Made by a program: the position numbers and the translations under genes
Part shown: piece after piece, positions 11,601 to 23,600 of the stretch
How the letters are laid out: every line of letters begins with the position of its first letter
Position numbering within the stretch: position 1 is the stretch's first letter
Source: Saccharina japonica
Lineage: Eukaryota; Sar; Phaeophyceae; Laminariales; Laminariaceae
Direction: 5' to 3'
NCBI GenBank assembly: GCA_008828725.1
Contig: MEHQ01003769.1
Location: forward strand, 1 to 64,000
DNA: 64,000 nucleotides
The notes under the pieces: model-generated
Database searches by the model: none
The model's input: the letters and a program-made list of their open reading frames with translations, nothing else
What the model was told of the DNA's origin: nothing

Positions 11601-14600
11601 TTGCTCTATTGATGATGTATCTGTATCTTTCGGATGGTATATTTTAGGTGGAATATATCGCTGTACGTATGACACTGCTGTTGTACGTAATGAGTACGTC
11701 TGAAAGACGAGAACGCCGAAAACCTCATTTTCCTACACTCTAACCGGCACCACCTACCTGTGGTAGTGCAGCCCACCACGGCTGTGTTCTTGTCTTGGAA
11801 TTGGTGCTGTAGTAGTAGCAGTTAAGATGGAGCAGGTTCGGCACGTGCTTCTCGTAGTGAAGTGGGGGCGGGAGGTAGCTATAAAATAGTGTGAGGTGCT
11901 TCTCTTTGTCACAGGATAAAGTGCATTTTCTCGCGTTTTAGGAGTATTGCTCGTCCCTCCAGTTTATGTTGTTTAGTATAATTCGCTGTAATTTGTCTTG
12001 TTCTGGTCTCTTGCGTTTTCGTTTTGGGTATTCCGGTTGTAGTCGGTGGGACCTGGTGACCTATGACATGGATCAGGGGGGTCGCTTTATGTACGCGAGG
12101 GAAAATATTATTGAATCAAAACATGAACCTGGAACGTGGTACTTTGTGCACCGGCAGTGATGCACACAATCCTGTGGTGCGTCATCGCGATATACTACTG
12201 TTTGTTGTTGTTGTCTGCATTGCACCACACCAATACATGTACTTGAACTTCGCGGAGAAGGGGTTGCTGTATCAGCATTCATGCACACTGTGCAGTACGT
12301 AACAGGCAAAGATCGTCAAGTACCGATCCAGTGCGGTACCAGCGTGAAACAGGTCCCAACCACGACCGACAAAGTCTGATGATGTGACAGGATGATACGT
12401 GTATGTATGTGGTTGGCAGAAGAACACGATATCGATATATATATATAGGGCAGATAGCGAGTGATATATCACATTATATCAGTTATATGATATAGCACAA
12501 GATATACAGGGTATATCACACGATATACAGGGTATATCACATGATATATGCATGATATATCACATTATATATAATATGCCCTGCATATACCACATTTCAT
12601 ATGGGTATATCGAAAAACGCTGGGGTATATGGACTTGACTAAAAAATCGCAACTTATAGTACTTAGTCATGTTTTTTTAGGGGGTATATATACAGTAGGT
12701 ATCATATACCCCCCCGATTTTAATATATAGGGTATATCAGGCACTACCCAAACAGATTACCCATTCCAGATTGAAACATGCTTTGCTGGAGAAGCGGTTT
12801 TTTGCGTTGGATACCTCTGAGATGTTGGGCGCACTCATCCCGAGAAGCGCACGGCCGATTAGCACGCGCTCCCGGTCAAAAACATCAATAATGGGCTAAA
12901 AAAAACAAATCGAACTGAAACAAATCGAACTTCCTTAAGAAACAGCTAAGTGAGAAAAAAATCAGCAACAAACAAACAAACACGAAATAGGGCGAAAAGG
13001 CCAATCAACCACAACATCGTCGAGTGAAACAAATTGCCAACAGCGAAACGCATGGACAATGGACAACGACCCCAAAATGCAAACACAAATCGTCAACCAT
13101 TAAATAAAAGAATACAAAAAGTTTTTATTAAGGGCAACAACCAAAAACGGGTACACCCGCTCCGGTCGGAGTCAAAAACGGGTACATAATGGAATCGAGT
13201 CAAAACAACACATCCCACGAGCCATCACGGGATAGATTGGCCAAAACCACATCGTGCCCGTTTCTGAGGGATAGTGACAACCAGGCACACTTGTCGGCGC
13301 CCAACTATACACTTAAACGTGTCCACATTATGTTTGGAGGGCTCAGGTCCGGGTGGGATCGGAAGCAGGGCCGAGGGTCAGGGGTATTTAGAGGCTGGCG
13401 GCAAGCATGTATGTGTGTTTAACTTGGTCTCAGCGTCTATTAATAGCTTAAATGCACCCTATACTACAGCAAAGCAGTCGTATTACAGTAAAAACACATA
13501 CCAGGTACGAGTACACTCGTATGTTGGTACTGCTGGGTATACATACGACAACATATCATACATAGGTGGACGGTCGTATCATTCTGAAGAAGTACGTTCC
13601 CAGATGCGTAAAATGGTTAATAGAGTTCAAGTGAATTGTGAAAAGGCTTGGAAGAAAATGAAAGGGCCAAAATGAAACAACGAAAGAGCGGGCGCAGACG
13701 TAGTGGAGAGCGAGGCACACTCTAGGCAAGTGGTTTAAGCAAAATTAATAACCAAAAACGGTTGAAAGCCACCAAGCATAATAGACATTTACACAGTTGT
13801 ACCCGGGACATTATCTCTCAAAAATGGGTACAATTTTGTTTTGGTCAATCGCGTGGCTCGCTGGGTGTGTTTTTTACTTGGTCCCAGGGTGTACCCGTTT
13901 TTGAGTGAAAAACGACCGGGTATACCCGTTTTTGGTTATCGCCCTTTTATTAATGGCCATAATCAGGTATACTTGGTCACTTTATAGGTAAGCTAAAACC
14001 AAGTGCAAATCACACTCCAAGACACACCCCTCGCCCCTCATTGGCCAGCCTCACATCGTACGTACCTGATTCTGGCGAATATATTATATGTTACCTGGTG
14101 TACAGTATATGCACCCAAGTGCGCCTATTTTGCTTGCTACTTGACTGCCTATGTATATACATACATGTCTACGTGTCTTATCACACGGAACTCGAACTTA
14201 GTTTGGAATTGTAATAAAAAAAATGACATATCATACTGGCTGTGTACGTAGCAATTTTTCCTAAATCCCATCTTGGTTTGTTTTTAATTTCCACCCCAGG
14301 CACCAGGCACCAGGTATTATATATACCTACATATGGCATGCAGCAGTCGCACAGTACCAACTTGGTATATATAGTCCGTGCATGGCAATATGTGCAGTCA
14401 GGGTTTGGACGATAACGTGTGCAATACAACGAATCATATGATATTACGAACAGGATCGTGATCAGCAGGGCTGAGGGAGCATAACGTTTTTCTTCATTTT
14501 GTTTTTCCCGCACACTAAAATCGAGAGAGTTGTCCCTACCCCTCGCCCAAAATCTACAATTTCTCGACGAAATCATTAATTAGTAGGTGGCAAACTTTCG

Positions 14601-17600
14601 TTTTTCGCGAAAAACAAATCACGGGAGGAACGAGTCAGTGTATCATACGTATTGGTGAGAGGAAGCGTTTCCCGCACTCTCAATGCTCTATTTGGAAATC
14701 AAAAAGTGCGTTCCCACGGAGAAGTGCCTGTCGTAGATGGCATTGCATTGTCTGCTCTGCTTACTGCATTGCAGCGTAGTATCTCTGTGCCGTAGTTTTG
14801 TGACCACATAACTGGTATCTCTCTATGTAGGATGAAGAATCGGCACAGACACTGGGTGTGCTGGATGTCGACGGGTAGAAAGGGACGACACACACACACG
14901 ACAATCGCTACGGANCTTCCAGCACCAATCAACTGCCGTAAATCTCGTTCCAAGTGGGCCGTTCGGTTCTGCTGAACAAGGATTACTGTTTTGACACATA
15001 CGCTTCCTCTTTACAAATTTACGGACAGCTTGGAACGCTTGGAATCTGTTCGGTGTTTTTGTTTCTCAATATCCAATCAGCACCACTTTTTCAGGCAAAT
15101 AATTTTACGTTCGTTCCGTTCCAATACCCGCGAAGTGAAGTTAAGACACGCCCTGAAAAGGCTTGGAAGAAAATGAAAGGGCCAAAATGAAACAACGAAA
15201 GAGCGGGCGCAGACGTAGTGGAGAGCGAGTCACACTCTAGGCAAGTGGTTTAAGCAAAATTAATAACCAAAAACGGTTGAAAGCCACCAAGCATAATAGA
15301 CATTTACACAGTTGTACCCGGGACATTATCTCTCAAAAATGGGTACAATTTTGTTTTGGTCAATCGCGTGGCTCGCTGGGTGTGTTTTTTACTTGGTCCC
15401 AGGGTGTACCCGTTTTTGAGTGAAAAACGACCGGGTATACCCGTTTTTGGTTATCGCCCTTTTATTAATGGCCATAATCAGGTATACTTGGTCACTTTAT
15501 AGGTAAGCTAAAACCAAGTGCAAATCACACTCCAAGACACACCCCTCGCCCCTCATTGGCCAGCCTCACATCGTACGTACCTGATTCTGGCGAATATATT
15601 ATATGTTACCTGGTGTACAGTATATGCACCCAAGTGCGCCTATTTTGCTTGCTACTTGACTGCCTATGTATATACATACATGTCTACGTGTCTTATCACA
15701 CGGAACTCGAACTTAGTTTGGAATTGTAATAAAAAAAATGACATATCATACTGGCTGTGTACGTAGCAATTTTTCCTAAATCCCATCTTGGTTTGTTTTT
15801 AATTTCCACCCCAGGCACCAGGCACCAGGTATTATATATACCTACATATGGCATGCAGCAGTCGCACAGTACCAACTTGGTATATATAGTCCGTGCATGG
15901 CAATATGTGCAGTCAGGGTTTGGACGATAACGTGTGCAATACAACGAATCATATGATATTACGAACAGGATCGTGATCAGCAGGGCTGAGGGAGCATAAC
16001 GTTTTTCTTCATTTTGTTTTTCCCGCACACTAAAATCGAGAGAGTTGTCCCTACCCCTCGCCCAAAATCTACAATTTCTCGACGAAATCATTAATTAGTA
16101 GGTGGCAAACTTTCGTTTTTCGCGAAAAACTAATCACGGGAGGAACGAGTCAGTGTATCATACGTATTGGTGAGAGGAAGCGTTTCCCGCACTCTCAATG
16201 CTCTATTTGGAAATCAAAAAGTGCGTTCCCACGGAGAAGTGCCTGTCGTAGATGGCATTGCATTGTCTGCTCTGCTTACTGCATTGCAGCGTAGTATCTC
16301 TGTGCCGTAGTTTTGTGACCACATAACTGGTATCTCTCTATGTAGGATGAAGAATCGGCACAGACACTGGGTGTGCTGGATGTCGACGGGTAGAAAGGGA
16401 CGACACACACACACGACAATCGCTACGGAGTAACGTTGTGTTAGGGCGTTATGCGTTATGGCTAACACTACCACCCTGAGAACTGCAGTAGTAAAAAAAA
16501 AAAAAAAAATGTACATAAAACACACAATGTTAGGGTGTTAAACCCTTTTAGAACTGCAGTCCCGTTATGGGGACAAACCACTCTAATTCTAAGTAATGTG
16601 TCCCCAAAACGGGACTGCAGTTCTAAAAGGGTTAACTTAAGCCTGTAACACTTCCTACATAATACCATTACGTTAAGGGGCCCCTTCGGACAAAAAATAT
16701 ATGAACAAATGAAAATAAATTCCGTTTTTATTTGTTCAGTTGCAATTCTATTTCTGGTGTAATTTCCACATTTTCGTGACTCCCTACGGAAAAACACATT
16801 TCTCCAGTTCTAATGCTCAGAATTTCGACCAATGAGTAGTTTCAGAGAGCCTAGATCATGCTCAACATTTGTGTCTCGGGAGGCATATCGATCAGACGCC
16901 TTGTTCATCACGAAAAGTGCCGCTTACTCGAAAACGACTCGCCATACCCCTGGTACTCAAGAAGGATTTGAAAATAGCTGTTTCTCCGGCTGCTGGTTCT
17001 ATTTTAACTCAGGTTTTCGACGAGGACGCCGAGCACTAGTAGGTGAACGTACCTGAGCCTCTTGTTCGACCGTCCGTAGCGTCCTACGTGGCCACAGCAG
17101 AGTGTAGATACCAAACAGGAGCTCCGAAACGATCATAATCTTGCTGCGGAGCACTTTCGTTTCGTGATGCAAACACAGCAATGTTTGCCCTCCCTTGCAG
17201 ATCCAAGAGCCCCATTACCTCCTAGAGACTATAACCAACAAGCTACGTATACGTTGGTCGGTCGAAGGTCTGAGCATTATAACTGGAGCTATGTCGTTTT
17301 CCGTAAGGAGTACTGATATGGTGTTATTATACCAGAAATAGCATTGCTGCTGAAAAAAAACGAAAAATATATACGAGTACCAGGTATTTTTCAACACTCA
17401 AGTCCTCTTTTTTTTTCAAATACCGAAGGGGCCCCTTAACCCTTTTAGGACTGCAGTCCCGTTTTGGGGACAAACCACTCTAATTCTAAGTAATTTGTCC
17501 CCAAAACGAGACTCCAGTCCTATAAGGGTTAAGTCGCGTGCTACGATAGAGGTAGCACATTTTAACTGAATCTTTTTTCTAAATGACGGGGCTCCTTAAC

Positions 17601-20600
17601 CCTTTTAGAACTGCAGTCCCGTTTTGGGGACAAACCAGTCTAATTCTAAGTATTTTGTCCCCAAAACGGGACTCCAGTCCTATAAGGGTTAAACCCAAAA
17701 TCGTCGTTTTTTTTTTTTTGTCGCACTATTATTGTTTTATACTTAACCCTTACAGGACTGGAGTCCCATTTTGGGGACACGTTACTTAGAATTTGAGTGG
17801 TTTGTCCCCGAAACGGGACTTCAGTCCTAAAAGGGTTAAGGCCACGGAATTGTTCATCGGGTGTAGAGCACTTTTGTTTCGGTCCAAAAACAATTTTCGG
17901 TTGAGGTATAGAACGCCTCAAGTGTTCGCTTTTCAGGAAAAGTATAGTGCACCTCTCTATACCCGTAGCATGCGCCGTCAGAAGTCAGAGAATTGACGAA
18001 TTATAATCACAGCAATTATCAACAAGGTATTTCTCGATTTGCATCTACCCTCCTGCAGTGTATAGATGGATACCTGGTACCTATGCAAATTAATAGTAGG
18101 TAGCTCTCCCTGTTGATGGACTTTGCTTGCGTTTTGTTTTTTGGTCCTAGTTTTCGTTTTTGGTTTGCTTTGTGGGTCGTCAATTTCCTCTTGTTGTCCC
18201 TTTATTCCTTTGCCCCCCCTTCCCCCCCCCCTTTTTTCCTTTTGCCCTTTCGTCTTTTCGTCTTTCATTATTTTTCTTTCTCCTTTTCTCTTTCCTTTTC
18301 CCTTCGGATTTGTTCCTTTTTCCTTTGGATTGGTTTCATTTTCTTTCGGTTGAGATGTACGATGTGCCACAACACAGCAGTCGTATCATACGTAGTTATG
18401 ATGTATACATATCCCACTGCGTTGTGCGTTGCATATATGTTGTGTATTATTCCACCTGGGGTTTTCTTCCACTCCAGGGGGTTTTCGGAGTCTGTCCTGT
18501 GACTACGGCCTATCATATATTTTTCGCGAGAACAATATCACAACGGGAATTAAGTTCAGCAATAAATAGTACGGGTGGCGATTTTTAAATCCATCCACGG
18601 TAGAATCCAGAGGCCACTGCAGGCGACAAAAACAACAATGTATGGATAACTAACTACAGCGATGCCCGCGAAAGTAAAGGCAGTTATCGAATGCTACTTA
18701 TCAGGCCTATTTTATTGGTTTAAAACCATCCCCGAAGCTTTTAGGGTAGATACACACACTCATTTATAAACCCGATGTTTAATGTTTTGATCCACATCCC
18801 ACATAATAAATACACTTTTTTTGGTTTCCCCCCTTTTAGACCAGATCGATATAACTTCGTCCATACTCAACGTTTTTGTCCACGTGATGAATTATTACGA
18901 TGCCCTTGATAAACGCTCCCAGAGGTGTTCAGACGTCGTTTCAATTTGAGCCGATCTTCGAATAATTTTGAGTTTTCCCCCTTTTGAATATCAAGTTACC
19001 ATCTTGTCCATTCTAACGAATGCACCCACGACGAAAACTAAAATTTCCAAAAACAGCTCCAATCGAAGTAAGTTCTGAACAACTCTCGTTGCATCTGCGA
19101 AAAACATCACAAAATAATACAGCACTGCAAAAAATACCAATACTTGAGGAAGTTGTGGCTGTATTAAGGTATTCAGCGTCATGGCTGGATCCACTATGTG
19201 TCACTGCTGTATAATTGATCCCGACACGAATTCCGAGTAATTTCCCCCCACGACGTATGATATGTGCAGTTGATGTATGATATGTGCAGTTGATGTATGG
19301 CAAACGGTTTAGGACCATTCTTATCGAGCAGCTTTTCCCCATAATTTCCAATATTTTTTTCCAAAAAAATAGGAAAAAGAGGAAATATTGAAAAAAAAAT
19401 GGAAAAATATTGGAAATTCTTCAGAGGGCAAAATGTTTGGAAGGCTTCGCGTTCCAATAAATAGGGGAAAACAATGGAAAAAATGGAAATCTAGATATTG
19501 CGCGAAAACAAAAATGGAAATTTTGGAAAAGTATGGCTCCGATAAGAATTACCCTTAGCGCTAACTCTCTTAACCCGTAGGCCCCACTGTATGCGCAGTA
19601 GTATCCCGAGTTAAGAGAACCCCGTCACACGCCGAAACGAGCGCTCTTATTCATACTTCTCAACCACGCCTTGGTGTTGTCTGTAGTGGGCAATATGGAC
19701 ACACATAAGATATGTACCATTAGGTTTTAGAGTAGGCGGGACATGCCTATTTGCGAATTCTCTTATCTAGGGTGTGCTGTAAACGTAGCCCCCACTGCTC
19801 TATGCGTTGGTATTATTAATAGCCTGTGTTTACTGTTAATATGTATGTATCCAGCAGTGGAACTGTGTACTGCTGCCTGTGTGTGTTCTTCGCATACCCA
19901 TCGGCATTCAGCACATTCGTTTTTTTATTATCTTTTTCATTGAATTTTGATTGCTGGCGTGTGTATGGTTTGTCGTTCGCATTACCTATATACACTGCTG
20001 CTGTAGTATCTCTGCGTCGTGGTGTTGTGACCTACAGCGCTTGTGTCTCTCTATAAATATGATGCACAATCGGCACGGACACTGGGTGTGCTGGATGTCG
20101 ACGGGTAAAAATAAAGAACGAACACACACATCTAGTGCCCGCGCTGACTCTTCGTCCTCCAGACTAAATAGTTCCTCTTTCGGCAACAAACTTCGAGGCA
20201 GAGACACGATAAACACCTTACATCGCAAATGCAGCAGCAACAGTACAGCAGCAGTACAGCATCTCTGAGCCCAGCTCAGACCATGTCACAGATCTAGCCT
20301 AACCGTGGTCCAGGCACTCGGCCCCTCTCTGGCATTATTCATCAGCCACAAGCCAATCAACATCAACAATTGTTCCCCACCCGACATACACACGGCAGAT
20401 TAGACAAGGCAATGCACGTACTGAATGGGAAGAGTGCGTGCCATAAAAGGGACGGGTGCCTCCTGCATACCTGCTGCATCGTTTTACACGGATACAAAGT
20501 ATACCATTAACAAGCGGTGGGACCAGACTTCTATCCGGTCGAGTTGCTGAAGCTCGACCACCCCGAATCAATCCGGTGCTTGCACAACGTGCGTGTCAAT

Positions 20601-23600
20601 GTGTGGAGAACGGGTGACGTCCCCCAGCAATGGAAAGATGCGACTATTAAGGTCATCCATAAAAAGAAGGATCGATCTGATCGCAACAAGTACCGAGGGA
20701 TTTCGCTTTTCGCCCGTTCAGGCAGAGTATTGCTGAAAACGGTCGCGTCACGACCTCGGCAACTACTGCGAGGCCGACAGGATACCCCCCAAGGAACAGT
20801 GCGGCTTTCGCCCAGCACGGTCAACAGTCAACATGCTGTTCGCCGTGCGTCGACTGCAAGAATTAGGACGAGCCAGAACCCCTCCCCCTGTACATGCGCG
20901 TCATTGGCCTGCAGAAAGGTTATGACTCCGTCGACCGAGAGTTGTTGTGGATGGTGCTCGCACGCTTCGACGTACCAGAGCAGGCGTTAACCGTTATCCG
21001 CTAATTCCACGAAGGCGTGCGAGCTCGCGTGTGTACGGATGGCGGTGAGCACTCGGAATGGTTTTGATGTCACTCAGGGGCTGCGTCTAGGATGTGTGCC
21101 GTCGCCGCTTCTGTTTAATGTATTCTTCGCTGCTGTGATACACGCCGTGCTGGTACGCTTCAGCAAGGACCCAGACATCTTGAGGGACTTGGTTCACCTC
21201 GAGGAGGACCTCGGGGAGGACGGGGTGAAGGGTGACCCACTAGCGCGTGTACGGAGGGCAGTATGGGGTGTGCTGTACGCTGACGATGTAGGCATTGTGT
21301 CCACGTCTGTAGAGGGCTTGCAAAGATGACCATCATTTTGACCGTTTTCGAAGCGGCAGGCCTTACTGTATGCGAAAAGAAAACGGAGACTATGCTGCTG
21401 CGGACACCAAACCAGGCACTATGGACCTCACCGCTCGTCATCGAAGCAGCGGGCCAGAGGTGTAGCCAAACGATGCATTATTGGTAGCTGGGTGGTCTTG
21501 TCGCAAGTGCTGCCATAATGCCAGAGATCAAACGACGGATCCGACTGGCCCGCAGGGCATGCTACAATCGGTTCAAGCGGGAGTTGTACGGTATGGAGGA
21601 TGCCCTGTTCACTGTAAAGGTGCGCATGCTAAATGTCGGAGTGATGGAGACACTGCTGTACGGGCGTGTGACGTGGACCCTTGGCCAGAAGCACCTCGCT
21701 GAGCTCCAAACGGCACACCAGAACCTCCTACGGAACATTGGTTTCCAGCGCCGACAACGCACCGACCACCTCATGTCGTACGCTAAGGGTTTCAAGAAGG
21801 CACATGCGAGAGCGTTGAAACGATCACCCGCAGACGACGCCTCCTCTTTGCGGGGGCCGTACAGCGGACGTCCAATGAGCGGCTGACCCGTCGGGTGACC
21901 TTTGGGACGATGGCTGGTGGGGAAAGCCGGGACCTGGCCGACCAGAAAATAACTGGACCCCAATGTCTAGCGGACGACCTCAGGGTTTTTCAAGCCACCG
22001 AGGGGCCCTCGGTTTGGTCCCCCTTGCTGTTCGGAGCAGAGACGTTGTTGTGGCTGAGGGCGGCTAAAAAGAGTGGGAAGTGGTATCGGGGGGTCGTCGA
22101 AGCGGCGGACCGTTTCCTGGCGAGGTGGCACAGGGGCGAGGCGGAGGGGGGTTGGCTACGGCACGCTGCTGAGGACGCCAAGAGAGGCGACAAGGGGAGG
22201 GGGGGGGGGTGCGGGGGCAGCCGTACTGATATCGCTGTCGACGAATGCAGAAACGAAATGGTAGATCGTGTGGCAAGGTATCGGCGTATCTAGCCCTTGA
22301 AATATACTTCCGAGTCTAAGTTTTTTTCATTTTTTTTGCTCGTTTCTTGTTGAGTTGTTTACTGGGGGAGGCGTGGCAGGGGTAGTACCGACACTTTACA
22401 TCGCTATTAATCAGAGTAGGAGAGTAGGAAGGAGATGGCAGAAGGTGTGGCATGTTCGCCGGATCGGTTCCGCACAGTTGAGACGGGAACCCATGTTACT
22501 ATCATCGCCTTGAGACTGGTTTTTCTATTTTCTCTCTCCTCTCTTCTTTTTTGCTTTTTACCTTGTTTCTCCCTTTGTTTCCTTTCCCCCCCCACCGTAC
22601 TATGCCGGTATCTTCCTCCTCTCCTTCGTGTTGCTTCGCCCGTGCAGCAATTATTTGTTGCTTTTCTTATAGCAACGCTTCTGGTTCCCTTGCGTCATTT
22701 GTACTGTGTTTCATCTCATAATTCGTTTTGTTTCATTGTCTTTTTGTTGCCATGTTTCTCAGCAGTATGGCTTGTTTCGTTGTGTTCTCGTACCCGGTAC
22801 GTTAACATTTCACTTGCTCTGACCATTCATTTGCGGGTTTTTTTTTGCTTGTTTCTGTTTCACAGTCTGTGATCACAGAATTTGAATTTGCTTGACTTGA
22901 ATTTGATTTGGAATTTGGAATTTGGAATTTAATATTTTGAGATTTTGAACCCCTCTAGGATTGTAAATCAGGACAAGACACTTTTTTTTTTTTTTTTTTC
23001 CATCCCATTTTTTATCTTCGCCCTTCTTTTTCTCTCTCCTTCTTAGCCGTGACTCAGATCCGGGGTCACTAAGTAGGCTCTTCTCCCCGCCCCCACTACG
23101 GTACTTGCCTTTCATTTTTATCGCGAGAAGATTTCAGCACTTTCTTCCCTCGTCGACTTGCGTCGGATTCCGCCTACCCACGCCACGAAGGCGCTCTCAG
23201 CAATTGGTTCCTTTTTATTTTTTCAAATAAAGTAAAAATCTCACCACGGTGGGATTCGAACTTGGGTACCAATGCCAGTAGTCTTTGAAGCTTACCACTA
23301 GTCTACCGGGACGACCGGTCCACTGGGTTCTGATGAAATTGGGTACAAAGAACAGTTGTGTGTGTCTGTGTGTTCTTCACATTAAACCTTCCTTTCTACC
23401 CGTCGACATCCAGCACACCCAGTGTCCGTGCCGATTCTTCATCCTAAAAAGGTACCAGTTCTGTGGTCACAAAACTACGACACAGAGATACTACGCTCAG
23501 TGCAGTAAGCAGAGCAGACAATGCAATGCCATATACGACAGGCAAGACCTACCCTGCTAGCAATCCAGGTGCATGCGAGAGAAGAAGAGAAAAAAAAAAA

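Larger units (their letters stand above)
17536..17973. mobile_element. GTGCTACGATAG-TIR MITE carrying two TTAA hairpins
   Basis: The left end is GCGTGCTACGATAGAGGTAG. The right end is CCTCTCTATACCCGTAGCATGC, a diverged reverse complement. Two TTAA hairpin elements have inserted inside. Relatives lie at 37674-37936, 38142-38462, 49003-49332 and 63622-63898. Confidence 0.65.

Noticed and set aside
11251-12744. CACTA-superfamily element, from the terminal GGCACTA
   Set aside because: CACTA elements begin with CACTA at the 5' end. Here the order is TAGTGCC ... GGCACTA, which fits TA flanks better.
14181-16091. Identical 131-codon minus-strand frames at 14181 and 15696
   Set aside because: Their identity is only due to the 1.28-kb duplication. 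The sequence shows no recognisable domain or splice context.
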